Positions 43,131-51,620 of a stretch of 64,000 nucleotides of DNA are shown piece after piece (positions within the stretch are counted from its first letter, which is position 1; every line of letters starts with the position of its first letter). Under the pieces are notes generated by a model, which saw only the letters and a program-made list of their open reading frames with translations, made no database searches and had not been told where the DNA came from. Location: the NCBI RefSeq assembly GCF_000968135.1, contig NZ_FO538765.1, positions 2,926,001 to 2,990,000 of the forward strand, read 5' to 3'. The stretch is from Magnetospira sp. QH-2. GTDB lineage: Bacteria > Pseudomonadota > Alphaproteobacteria > Rhodospirillales > Magnetospiraceae. A program made the translations under genes and the position numbers.

Positions 43131-43318
43131 AGCTGGTCTCCTCTGTTCCATGTCCAGGAATTGACCCGGATACTTGATCAAGACCGAGTGTGGAGACCAG
43201 CTGACTGTCTAGGCAATCCCTGACTGCTCGATTACCGCCATCTGAAAAAGTGTTGTTCTACGGCCCGCGTTACCCTTCGTCCCTCGACAAGCTCGGGATG
43301 AGGAAGCTCAGGGTGAGG

Positions 43319-43486
43319 CTAAGAGGCGGATTTAAAAGTATCCTTTAGATATCAAGGCAGTAGATTTTTGATTTGGCCAGGAAAGGCCGACGACACGGGG
43401 CGGCGCCCCGTTAGGAGGTCTTGACACCGCCAGAGCGGAAATATACGCCCTCGAGATCAAAGGAATACTTTTGAATCCGCCTCTAA
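43319..43486. repeat. MITE-like element with about 34-bp inverted termini
   Basis: TAAGAGGCGGATTTAAAAGT at the left and ACTTTTGAATCCGCCTCTAA at the right are imperfect inverted repeats extending into ATCCTTTAGAT/ATCAAAGGAAT. The interior of about 100 bp has no coding capacity. Nearby lie CTCGACAAGCTCGGGATGAG and CTCATGCTGAGCTTGTCGAA, copies of a common dispersed palindromic repeat. Confidence 0.7.
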
Positions 43487-43572
43487 CATGTTGAAAGGTC
43501 GAAGGCCCTCATGCTGAGCTTGTCGAAGCATGTGTCGCCACAGGCTCGGAATCGGACTTTTTCCGCAGCCTG

Positions 43573-44505
43573 TTAAAGCGGAACCGGCTCCCCCCGGGCA
43601 AACAGGGCCGCGAAAAGGTCGGGATCGAACTGTCTTTGCCGGGCGTCGTCGGGGATCCAATGGGTTGGGACCGACCTGGCCAGGCCCCGCACCGAGATAT
43701 CGTTGACGGTCTGGCGCATCAGCAAGGTCAGGCCATGGGGCTCGCCCGGCTCCACGGGTTCGGGCGGCGTCAGCCTGGGATGCGCGGCCACCGCATCGAA
43801 CAACGATTGATCCATCTGGTTCAACGTGGCGATTTCCTCGGCAAAGGGTGTCACATCCAACTGATAGGCTGGCTCGGTGCGGTTGATGCGGTCGATGACC
43901 ACATTGGGCAGGCCGCCCCATTGCAGATAGGATTCGCACAGATCGGCGATATGGGTCGAGGGCGCGGCCAGGGAAAAAGCCGTGCTCACGTTATTGATTG
44001 ATTGTTCCATATTTATATTTGTCAATGCCTTATCAGCTACTTGACCCGACAACAACGCACACATCACATTGCGGTTCCGCGCTGCCTCGAAGTGCGCCCG
44101 AAAGCCATCCGAGGTGACCGGTTGGCGGTGACGCATGGCGTCGTAGGTATAGGCCGAGCGCACCCGGGAGATCGGGTCTCGCAGCACCGTGGCCAAATGA
44201 TAGACATGGGAAAATCGCCGGTGAAAGCCGAACGGACGGTGGGATGCGATGACGCCGCCGTTCAGCTCGATATGGTCGGCGGTCATTTTACCTTCGTCAT
44301 CCAAGCGCCCGATGAACGGGGCCTCGAATCCCGGATGGGCTCGGCGGATGTGATGAAACAGCAACCCGGCAGCGCCGCGCAGGGCGGAAAACACCGTCGA
44401 AGTACCGGTCTTGGGCAGGTGGTAAATATAGAGTCGGTTGAACGTGAAACTGCCCCGGCCCTGACGACCGGCCATCCAAGTAAAGGTTGCTCTCTCACCC
44501 GGCAT
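43573..44505 (-). CDS. Sulfotransferase-family protein
   Basis: 310 residues. LYIYHLPKTGTSTVFSALRG is the 5'-phosphosulfate-binding loop (PKTGTST) and YHLATVLRDPISRVRSAYTY is the 3'-phosphate motif (RDPxxRxxSxY), both diagnostic of PAPS-dependent sulfotransferases. It probably modifies a carbohydrate or other acceptor; the substrate is unknown. ATG 44505 overlaps the end of the carbon-nitrogen hydrolase gene by 11 bases. Confidence 0.85.
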   Translation of the reverse strand: MPGERATFTWMAGRQGRGSFTFNRLYIYHLPKTGTSTVFSALRGAAGLLFHHIRRAHPGFEAPFIGRLDDEGKMTADHIELNGGVIASHRPFGFHRRFSHVYHLATVLRDPISRVRSAYTYDAMRHRQPVTSDGFRAHFEAARNRNVMCALLSGQVADKALTNINMEQSINNVSTAFSLAAPSTHIADLCESYLQWGGLPNVVIDRINRTEPAYQLDVTPFAEEIATLNQMDQSLFDAVAAHPRLTPPEPVEPGEPHGLTLLMRQTVNDISVRGLARSVPTHWIPDDARQRQFDPDLFAALFARGEPVPL

Positions 44506-45316
44506 GGAAGTCCCGGTCGTGAGTCAGCGACGGGATCATGCGGCGCACCTTTGTCCCATGATCCGGGTCGATCAAGGCGGTGACGATTCCCGGGTCCGGG
44601 CCACCGTCCACCAGCACTTTGCCCCAGGGGTCGATGATCAACGAGTGGCCGAAGGTCTGGCGGCCTTCGGCATGGGTGCCGCACTGGGCCGGCGCGACAA
44701 CAAAGGAGCCGGTCTCGATGGCCCGGGCGCGCAGCAGGATTTCCCAATGGGCCTCGCCGGTGCGTTGGGTAAAGGCCGCCGGACCGGCCAGCATGAAGGC
44801 TCCCCGCTTGGCCAGGTCCCGATGCAGATGAGGAAAGCGCAGGTCATAGCAAACCGTCATCCCGACTCCTCCCCAAGGGGTTTCGGCCACCACTGCTCGA
44901 TCCCCCGGTGTGCAGCGGTCGGATTCGCGATAGCTCTCGCCATTGGCCAAATCCACGTCGAACATATGGATCTTGTCATAGCGGGCGGTGATGTCACCTT
45001 CGGGATTGATCATATAGGACCGATTGGCCAGATCGCCGTCATCCTTGCGCACACAGACCGAGCCAACCAGCAGCCAGACCCGGCTGGATTTGGCTGCCTG
45101 GCGAAAGGCGATCAGGGCCTGATGGGACCCTTCGGGCTCGGCACCGGCGCGCAACCGGTCGATGTCCGGTTCCAGGCGGTCGGCGTTTTCCGGTAGGGCC
45201 ACGAATGCCGCCGTCTCGGCCGCCTGATGGATCATCGACACCACACGGGACAGGTTTTCCGCCGTCTCACGGCCGTTGTTCAACTGTACACAGGCGGCAA
45301 CGAAGCCCTGGGTCAT
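44495..45316 (-). CDS. Carbon-nitrogen hydrolase, Nit1/Nit2-like amidase
   Basis: 273 residues of the nitrilase superfamily. The catalytic triad is visible: Glu in ALPENADRL, Lys in YDKIHMFDVDL and Cys in GMTVCYDLRFPHL. Closest relatives by motif are deaminated-glutathione amidases and omega-amidases (Nit1/Nit2 branch). The order comF-grxC-nit is widespread in alphaproteobacteria, consistent with glutathione metabolite repair, although the precise substrate is inferred. ATG 45316 is used rather than the TTG six bases upstream. Confidence 0.88.
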   Translation of the reverse strand: MTQGFVAACVQLNNGRETAENLSRVVSMIHQAAETAAFVALPENADRLEPDIDRLRAGAEPEGSHQALIAFRQAAKSSRVWLLVGSVCVRKDDGDLANRSYMINPEGDITARYDKIHMFDVDLANGESYRESDRCTPGDRAVVAETPWGGVGMTVCYDLRFPHLHRDLAKRGAFMLAGPAAFTQRTGEAHWEILLRARAIETGSFVVAPAQCGTHAEGRQTFGHSLIIDPWGKVLVDGGPDPGIVTALIDPDHGTKVRRMIPSLTHDRDFHAG

Positions 45317-45318
45317 GG

Positions 45319-45579
45319 TCAAACGGCTCCTAGCAATTTGTCCAATTCGCCGTCGAATTCCATGTCGAAGAGGTCGTCGCAGCCGCCGATGGAACGGCCA
45401 TCGATGAATACCTGCGGCACCGACGAGCGGCCACCCGCCCGCTGAGTCATCTTTGACCGCAGGTCCGGCTTGCCCTGCACGTCAATTTCAGTAAAGGGCA
45501 CGCCTTTCTTGTCCAGCAGGTTCTTGGCCCGATGACAAAACGGGCATATGGGCGTGGTATAGATTTCCACTTCGGCCAT
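45319..45579 (-). CDS. grxC: Glutaredoxin 3
   Basis: 86-residue glutaredoxin with the redox motif TTPICPFCHRAKNLL, cis-Pro loop SSVPQVFIDGRSIGGCDDLF and the usual length. It reduces protein disulfides and glutathione mixed disulfides in the cytoplasm. AAGGAG precedes the ATG, and the nitrilase gene follows closely on the same strand. Confidence 0.95.
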   Translation of the reverse strand: MAEVEIYTTPICPFCHRAKNLLDKKGVPFTEIDVQGKPDLRSKMTQRAGGRSSVPQVFIDGRSIGGCDDLFDMEFDGELDKLLGAV

Positions 45580-45659
45580 GGGTTGTTTCTCCTTCGAGGG
45601 TTATGGTTCCTCTTGCTCCGGTAATGATTTTACAGCGGGCACGGCGGATATGCCAGCCC

Positions 45660-45740
45660 GCTAGCGCCTGTCGGGCCCAATCGGAATCGATCACGTTTTT
45701 CGTGTTTGATCCAATCCAATCAAACACGACGTGATCCACG
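45660..45740. repeat. Second copy of the intergenic hairpin repeat
   Basis: GATCACGTTTTTCGTGTTTG pairs with CAAACACGACGTGATC in a long stem. The left part (TAGCGCCTGTCGGGCCC) is a shortened version of the first hairpin at 39.27 kb. It lies between comF and grxC, which may therefore not be cotranscribed. Confidence 0.65.
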
Positions 45741-45747
45741 AGGCCTG

Positions 45748-46506
45748 CTATGATGTGGGGTGCACCACCCGGGCCAACGTCAGCAGATCGACCCCCGAGG
45801 CTCCGGCCTTTCTCAAGGCTCTAACACAGGCCGTCGCCGTCGCCCCCGATGTCAGAACATCATCGACCAACAGCACCCGGCGATCCTTGATGCGGGGTTC
45901 CGCTCGCGGTGCCACGGCAATGGCGCCGCTGACCGCTCGGCGGCGGGCCTTGGCCCCCAGGTGCCCCATGCGCGGGGTACGGCGCATACGCTTGAGACCT
46001 TGCGGCATGAACTCTTTACCACTCTGGTCGGCCAGGATTTTCGCCAAAAGGGCTGCCTGATTGTAGCGGCGGCTAAACAGCCGGGTCCAATGCAGCGGCA
46101 CCGGCACGACCAGATCGGCATCATTCAGCAAGGCCTCGCCGGCCCGCACTATCCAGGCGGCAAAAACCTTGGCCGTATCGGTCCGATCCGCGTGCTTGAA
46201 AGACAGAATCAGGCCCTTGCTGGCATCGTCATAGGCCAGGGCGGCGCGCGCCCGATCCCAGGCCGGGGGCCGACGCAGACAGGCCCCGCAGACCATGCCC
46301 GCCCCCAAGTCCACTTCGAAAGGCTGGCCGCAGGTGGCACATTGGGGCTCGCCGAGGAAATGCATTTCCGACCAGCAATCGCCGCAGAGGGTGCCGGGAT
46401 CAGCCACTTGAGTCCCGCAGGCCAGGCAGCGGGGCGGCAGCAACAGATCCAAGGCTTGCCCCACGAGGCGTCGCGCCGTGGTGGATGCGGGAGCCGTTTC
46501 AATCAT
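45748..46506 (-). CDS. ComF family phosphoribosyltransferase-like protein
   Basis: 252 residues: double zinc ribbon (PPRCLACGTQVADPGTLCGD; CATCGQPFE; MVCGACL) followed by a type I PRTase domain with LVVPVPLHWTRLFSRRYNQA and the PRPP loop RRVLLVDDVLTSGATATACV. ComF acts in natural transformation in some bacteria; in this group its role is uncertain. Divergent from the desaturase gene. Confidence 0.9.
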   Translation of the reverse strand: MIETAPASTTARRLVGQALDLLLPPRCLACGTQVADPGTLCGDCWSEMHFLGEPQCATCGQPFEVDLGAGMVCGACLRRPPAWDRARAALAYDDASKGLILSFKHADRTDTAKVFAAWIVRAGEALLNDADLVVPVPLHWTRLFSRRYNQAALLAKILADQSGKEFMPQGLKRMRRTPRMGHLGAKARRRAVSGAIAVAPRAEPRIKDRRVLLVDDVLTSGATATACVRALRKAGASGVDLLTLARVVHPTS

Positions 46507-46583
46507 GACCCCATTGGATTGGTGAAATCACCCTCTGTCAACAAGGGGTTCAAACGCTGCCCCTTTCGTGGCAGGCTGGTGGA

Positions 46584-47612
46584 GTGGAATCCAAGTTGTT
46601 ATCCTTGTTCGGGGCAGGCCCCCTCGAAACCCATGTCCCTACCCTCTTTCGGTTTTTCATGGTCTCGCAAAAACGATCAGACGCTCATACCGCTATTCCC
46701 ATCGTTGCCAACTTCTGTCTGGCGGGGCTGTTCACGCTGGTCAATTTGAGCCTCTGCTTGGCTGTTCCGCTGTGGCTTCTGCCTCTGGACATTGCTTGGG
46801 GCTGGCTGTTGATTCCCCTGGTGTTGACCACCCCGGCGTTCTGGGCCCTGATCCACGAATGCGTCCATGGGGTTTTTCATCCAAACCGAACAGTCAATAA
46901 TGGCGTCGGGCGTTTTTTCGGCTGGCAGTTCGGGGCGCCATTCCGGGTCTTGCGACAGGCCCACCTGATCCATCACAAGGTCAGCCGCACCGCCATGGAC
47001 CGACCGGAGGTTTGGAATCGTGAGGGGGAATCCTGGCTTGCCCGAGCGATAAACTACTATGGCAATCTGATCATCGGCCTTTATGCCACCGAGGTTTCGG
47101 CCTTGGTCCTGTGCTGGATTCCGCAGCCCTGGCTGGGCCGGGTGGTGCGGATCATCTTCCGGCCTCGGGACGAGGGATCGCCGGATGTGCGCGACTGGGC
47201 GGTCAAGCAATTGGTGGAAGACGGGCGTCATTGGGCCTTGCGCCTGGATGCTTTGATCATCTGCGTGCTCTATGGCCTGTCCTTCTGGCTTTATGGGGCG
47301 TACTGGCCTTTGTTGTTGGCGGCGATCCTCGGGCGGGGATTTCTGATCTCCTTCCTGGACAACATCTATCACTACGGCACGCCGCTGGACCAAATCCGCT
47401 ATTCCCTGAACCTGTCGCTACCCGGTTGGACCTCGGCGCTGATCCTGCACTTCAACCACCACCGAACCCATCACCTGTTTCCCCATGTCCCTTGGCGTGG
47501 TCTGCCCGCGATTCATGCGGAAAAAGATCGGGGCTATGAGCAAAGCTACGCCTTTGCCGCGCTGAATCAGTTGAAGGGCCCCATAGCCATGGAGACCCTT
47601 CAACAACCCTGA
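46584..47612 (+). CDS. Membrane fatty-acid desaturase family protein
   Basis: 342 residues with several membrane helices and the three His boxes HECVHGVF, HLIHHKV and HFNHHRTHHLFPH that bind the di-iron centre. These define the fatty acid desaturase/hydroxylase superfamily. The substrate (acyl lipid, carotenoid or other) is not evident. GTG 46584 is the only start that keeps the N-terminal part. Confidence 0.87.
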   Translation: MESKLLSLFGAGPLETHVPTLFRFFMVSQKRSDAHTAIPIVANFCLAGLFTLVNLSLCLAVPLWLLPLDIAWGWLLIPLVLTTPAFWALIHECVHGVFHPNRTVNNGVGRFFGWQFGAPFRVLRQAHLIHHKVSRTAMDRPEVWNREGESWLARAINYYGNLIIGLYATEVSALVLCWIPQPWLGRVVRIIFRPRDEGSPDVRDWAVKQLVEDGRHWALRLDALIICVLYGLSFWLYGAYWPLLLAAILGRGFLISFLDNIYHYGTPLDQIRYSLNLSLPGWTSALILHFNHHRTHHLFPHVPWRGLPAIHAEKDRGYEQSYAFAALNQLKGPIAMETLQQP

Positions 47613-47645
47613 CGCTACAGGGTGGGCGAACCCGGAACCGGGATG

Positions 47646-48224
47646 TTACCAGCGGCCGCGACGGGGGGCGGTCACGGACTGCTGCTGTTCCGGGGTCAGG
47701 GATTGATAGAAATCATCGAAGGCCGGGCGCACCGACTGCATGGCGGTGAGCATGGCGGCCATGCCGGTTTCCATCTGCGCCATGCGCTCCACCGGCGTGG
47801 TGGCCGTCTTGGTCAGATCCGTATCGGCGCAGGTGGTCTTGAGATTTTCGGTGTTGTCGGCCACGGCTTTCTTTACCGCGTCCAGCTTGGCGGTCTGCTC
47901 TTCGCTCAGGGTCAGGCCACCGGTCATGCGTTGCAGCATCCATTCGGCTTTCTGTTCCATCTGGCCGCTGCACAACATCGTGGCGGGGCCGGCTCCCCGA
48001 CCGCCAAATCCACCCATGCCATGACGACCGAACTTGCCGCCGCCGTGACGTCCGTAGCCCATGGGGCCTTGCCCCATCATCTGGCCCTGATTCATGTATC
48101 CTCCGCCCATGGGTCCACCCTTGGGGCAGCCGCCCCAACCATTGGCGTTGGCGACGGACAGGCCGATGATACCGACCAGGGCAGTGGCGGCGACGGCGGA
48201 AAGAATGACGGTACGACGTTTCAT
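47646..48224 (-). CDS. Spy/CpxP-like periplasmic protein
   Basis: 192 residues. A signal peptide (VILSAVAATALVGIIGLSVANA) is followed by a Gly/Met/His-rich segment (GGGYMNQGQMMGQGPMGYGR) that may bind metal, then a helical Spy-like domain with LTLSEEQTAKLDAVKKAV and SLTPEQQQSV, LTxxQ-type motifs. ATG 48224 has GGAGA upstream. It is divergent from an OmpR-type two-component system, resembling the cpxP-cpxRA arrangement, so an envelope or metal-stress role under that regulator is likely. Confidence 0.85.
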   Translation of the reverse strand: MKRRTVILSAVAATALVGIIGLSVANANGWGGCPKGGPMGGGYMNQGQMMGQGPMGYGRHGGGKFGRHGMGGFGGRGAGPATMLCSGQMEQKAEWMLQRMTGGLTLSEEQTAKLDAVKKAVADNTENLKTTCADTDLTKTATTPVERMAQMETGMAAMLTAMQSVRPAFDDFYQSLTPEQQQSVTAPRRGRW

Positions 48225-48331
48225 GGAAGGTCTCCTTGCTTCTCGGTTGATCGATCGGCAGGGTTTCGCCGCTGCCGTGGAAACCATGATGCGCATTTCC
48301 CGTAACAGCTCGGTTTCAGGAAAAAGCTCTT

Positions 48332-48378
48332 TTGGTAACGGCCTGTTACCAACACGCGGAATGTTACAGGCCGTTACA
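48332..48378. promoter_or_regulatory. Probable response-regulator operator between spy-like and regulator genes
   Basis: TTGGTAACGGCCTGTTACCAA (48332-48352) is a perfect inverted repeat with a 5-bp centre. A related half-palindromic copy, TGTTACAGGCCGTTACA, lies at 48362-48378. Both share GTAAC-GGCCT-GTWAC geometry and lie in the divergent promoter region. They are likely bound by the adjacent OmpR-type regulator. Confidence 0.65.
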
Positions 48379-48422
48379 AAGTTTTTTGTCCCAGGTCCCA
48401 GGCGGCGCCTATAATCAAAACC

Positions 48423-49145
48423 ATGACAACCGACACACCGCATATTCTCATCGTTGATGATGACCGGGAGATCCGTGACCTGGTGGTGCGTTTTCTGCGC
48501 GGCCACGGGCTGCGGGTGGACTCGGCCGAGGACGGCAAGGCCATGCGCCGGGCCATGGACAACGGGCGGTTCGACCTGGTCATCCTCGATGTAATGATGC
48601 CGGGCGAGGACGGCTTGACCCTGTGCCGCGAGTTGCGCTCCCGGTCATCCCTGCCGATCATCATGCTGACCGCCCTGGGCGAAGACACCGACCGCATCGT
48701 CGGGCTGGAGATGGGCGCCGACGACTATCTGGCCAAGCCTTTCAATCCCCGCGAACTGCTGGCCCGTATCAAGGCGGTGCTCCGCCGGGCCGGACCGGGT
48801 GGAGAGTCAGACCGCGTCGAGACCAGCGGCCTGCTGCGCTTCGAAGGCTGGAGTTTGGATACCGCGCGGCGTGAACTGCGCGACAAGGATGGGGTGCTGG
48901 TCACCCTGAGTGCTGGGGAATATGACCTGCTGGCGGTCTTCGCCACCCGGCCGCAACGGGTACTCAACCGCGACCAGCTTCTGGACCTGACCCGGGGCCG
49001 CGAGGCGGCACCCTTTGATCGCAGCGTCGATGTACAATTGTCCCGCCTGCGCAAAAAGATCGAGCCCGACCCGACCAATCCCGTGCTGATCAAGACCATA
49101 CGCGGCGGCGGCTACATGATGGCCGTTCCCGTGACCAAGGAGTAA
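48423..49145 (+). CDS. OmpR-family response regulator
   Basis: 240 residues: receiver domain with acidic pocket (ILIVDDDREIRDL), phospho-acceptor VILDVMMPGEDG, IIMLTALGE and the Lys of YLAKPFNPREL, then a winged-helix Trans_reg_C domain (LRFEGWSLDTARRELRDKDG, RSVDVQLSRLRKKIEPDP, IKTIRGGGYMM). It starts 45 bp after the second operator copy, and the kinase gene follows after 3 bp. Confidence 0.95.
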   Translation: MTTDTPHILIVDDDREIRDLVVRFLRGHGLRVDSAEDGKAMRRAMDNGRFDLVILDVMMPGEDGLTLCRELRSRSSLPIIMLTALGEDTDRIVGLEMGADDYLAKPFNPRELLARIKAVLRRAGPGGESDRVETSGLLRFEGWSLDTARRELRDKDGVLVTLSAGEYDLLAVFATRPQRVLNRDQLLDLTRGREAAPFDRSVDVQLSRLRKKIEPDPTNPVLIKTIRGGGYMMAVPVTKE

Positions 49146-49148
49146 GCG

Positions 49149-50645
49149 ATGAAACGGCTGAGCCTCGCCGGACGGGTCGCGCTTATCCTGTTGGCCGCCG
49201 TCCTGCTGGTACAGGCGGCAGTGGTGGCAACCTGGTTTGGCAAGTACCGGGAATCCTCCAAGGACCTGTTCGAACGGGCCAATCTACGGCGCATTGTCAT
49301 GACCACGCGGCTGCTCGACGAACGGACCGACAAGCGTGAACGTTTCGCCTTGCTCGCCGCCATCAATAGTCCGACCCTTCAAGTCCGCCTGAAACAAAAT
49401 CCCCCCGATCAGGACCGGGGCTTCGGCCCGCCGCATGTCCGCCGCGACATCTCCGAACGCCTGCAACGGGCCCTGCCCGGCCATGTGGTGCATGTGACCT
49501 TTGATTGGGGACGGCCCCAGCGCTTTCGCCCCAGAACCGAGCGCCACCGCTGGTTCGAAGGCGAACGGATGAAGCATCATCACCCCCATGACCGACCCGC
49601 CGCCATGAAAGGGCGAATGAAAAACCGGATGATGCCCGGCATGCCCGATTGCGATCCGGCCATCGAAGGAGACTGCCCGGATATCGACGCCGGGCCGGAT
49701 GTGTTATCGGGCCGCATGAAGGCACTGATTGCCGTGTCTCTGAGTGACGGACGCTGGGCCGCTTTCACCGCCTCGCTGCCCGATCCCGAACGGGAATGGC
49801 TGATGCGGCTGGCCGGATGGAACTTACTTGCCGCCTTGCTGGCCGCCGTCTTCGCCTATTTCGCGGCGCGCCGCCTGACCCGTCCGGTGACCCGCTTTGC
49901 CGAGGGCGCCGACCGCCTGGGCCGCGACCTGGACGCACCGCCTTTGAAAGAATCAGGCGCGCCGGAGATGCGCCGCGCCACCCGCGCCTTCAACCGCATG
50001 CAGCAACGTCTAAAGCGCTTCGTCGATGACCGCACGCTGATGATCGCCGCTATCTCCCATGATCTGCGCACCGTGCTCACCCGGCTACGGCTGCGGGCGG
50101 AATACATCGCCGACGATGAGCAACGGATCAAGGCCCTGCGCGACCTGGACGACATGGCCGAAATGCTGACCGCGACCTTGTCCTTTGCTCGCGACGACGC
50201 GGCGGAAGAACCCACCGACCGGGTGGATCTGGCCAGTCTGGTGCGCAGCCTTTGCGACGATCTGGCCGACGCCGGACAGCCGGTCACTTTCGTCGGCCCC
50301 GACAGCGCCATCCTCACCTGCCGCCCGGTGGCCCTGCGCCGGGCCTTCGGCAATATTTTGGACAATGCGATCAAATACGGTGAGCGGGCCGATGTGACCC
50401 TGACCACGTCGGACGAGGAGATCCGTATCGCCATCGCCGACCGGGGGCCCGGCATCCCCGACGACCAGAAGGAAGAGGTCTTCCGGCCATTCTATCGCAT
50501 GGAAAGCTCCCGCAACCGGGAAACCGGCGGCACCGGCCTGGGTCTGGCCGTGGTGCGCAACATCGTGCATCGCCATGGCGGCGAAATCGAACTGCGCGAC
50601 CGGGAGGGGGGCGGATTGGAGATCGTGGTGGGGCTGCCGGTTTGA
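49149..50645 (+). CDS. Two-component sensor histidine kinase
   Basis: 498 residues: TM1 (VALILLAAVLLVQAAVVATWFG), a periplasmic sensor of about 180 residues rich in His/Met/Arg (RMKHHHPHDRPAAMKGRMKN, RMMPGMPDCDPAIEGDC), TM2 (LAGWNLLAALLAAVFAYFAA) and a HAMP-like linker. The HisKA region MIAAISHDLRTVLTRLRLRA is followed by HATPase motifs (RRAFGNILDNAIKYGERAD, IADRGPGIPD, GTGLGLAVVRNIVHRHGGE). The metal-ligand-rich loop parallels the Met/His-rich Spy-like protein next door, hinting at metal sensing. Confidence 0.93.
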   Translation: MKRLSLAGRVALILLAAVLLVQAAVVATWFGKYRESSKDLFERANLRRIVMTTRLLDERTDKRERFALLAAINSPTLQVRLKQNPPDQDRGFGPPHVRRDISERLQRALPGHVVHVTFDWGRPQRFRPRTERHRWFEGERMKHHHPHDRPAAMKGRMKNRMMPGMPDCDPAIEGDCPDIDAGPDVLSGRMKALIAVSLSDGRWAAFTASLPDPEREWLMRLAGWNLLAALLAAVFAYFAARRLTRPVTRFAEGADRLGRDLDAPPLKESGAPEMRRATRAFNRMQQRLKRFVDDRTLMIAAISHDLRTVLTRLRLRAEYIADDEQRIKALRDLDDMAEMLTATLSFARDDAAEEPTDRVDLASLVRSLCDDLADAGQPVTFVGPDSAILTCRPVALRRAFGNILDNAIKYGERADVTLTTSDEEIRIAIADRGPGIPDDQKEEVFRPFYRMESSRNRETGGTGLGLAVVRNIVHRHGGEIELRDREGGGLEIVVGLPV

Positions 50646-50784
50646 GGAAGACTCCTTATTGAATGGGCGCACGCCAGAACATTTAGGTTAGGGAATGTCA
50701 CCGTAATCGACCCAAATCGGGAACATACGGAGCAGAAGGCTTTGGCAGCTTTGGATGAGACGATGTGGCAGTAGTACGGGTTAG

Positions 50785-51570
50785 CTACAGCCCCTCGTTT
50801 TTCCACCAGGCGCTGGTGGTCAGTTCCTCCGGCCAGCCTTCCGGTGGGGGATGGCTGGCGACAAGGTCGTCGGGATCCAATCCTCTGTTTCGCACTCTTT
50901 CTTCCCATTGGGTGCGCAAACTGCTGGGTAGCCTGGTCCCACACCAGGGACAATAGGGCGCGGGAAGGATGCGGATCGGTTGAAAGTCCACCCGCTGCTC
51001 CGGATCGATGATCCGAAAGCCGTATTCCCGCGTGTGGGGGAGGTACCAGTACATAACCCTGGCATCGTCGAAAACAAACCCTAATGAATAGCAGAAATGC
51101 GGGGGTTCTTCCTGGCAGCGCCGATATCCGGGAAACCGATGGTCGATGGGGTCATAGGAGTGGAATGGCGGTTGCGTCTTGTCTTCTTCCAATTCTTCCT
51201 TGTTGACGGTTTCACCGATGCCCCGCTTCAACCACCATTGTTCGCCGCGCATGGACCGGGGGCCGATCCGGGCATCGAAAACAATATCCGGAAACAGATG
51301 GCCAAGGCCCATCTCCTCTTCAAGAATGTTGTCCCGTATCTCATCGACGCTGCCCGGCAGATATGCGCCGGTGAACGGACAAAAACTTATCGTGTGGCCA
51401 GGGCAGACTCGTCGTTTGGTTGGGGGAAAAGACTGCCGCCGGGGAAGGTTCTGCGGCTGAAGGTCCGGGACTATATACACCCGATTCGTCGGGCTGTACA
51501 CGAGCCCCACCGTTGGATCAGCCACCGCCGCCTGCAGATCCGGGCTTTGATCAGAAAGACGAAATCCCAT
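50785..51570 (-). CDS. Predicted immunity protein for the colicin-E3-like toxin (copy 2)
   Basis: 261 residues, paralogue of 20561-21346 with the same duplicated-domain layout (FCPFTGAYLPGSVDE...GEQWWLKRGIGE; YCPWCGTRLPSSLRTQWEER...TTSAWWKNEGL). From MYWYLPHTREYG to the end the two copies are nearly identical, while the first roughly 165 residues differ at many positions. ATG 51570 follows GAGGAGCATC. A boundary motif (GATTACGGTGACATT) lies about 80 bp past the stop. Confidence 0.75.
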   Translation of the reverse strand: MGFRLSDQSPDLQAAVADPTVGLVYSPTNRVYIVPDLQPQNLPRRQSFPPTKRRVCPGHTISFCPFTGAYLPGSVDEIRDNILEEEMGLGHLFPDIVFDARIGPRSMRGEQWWLKRGIGETVNKEELEEDKTQPPFHSYDPIDHRFPGYRRCQEEPPHFCYSLGFVFDDARVMYWYLPHTREYGFRIIDPEQRVDFQPIRILPAPYCPWCGTRLPSSLRTQWEERVRNRGLDPDDLVASHPPPEGWPEELTTSAWWKNEGL

Positions 51571-51620
51571 GATGCTCCTCGTGAACAAATAGGCGGCCCG
51601 AAGGCCGCCCGTGTCGATTG

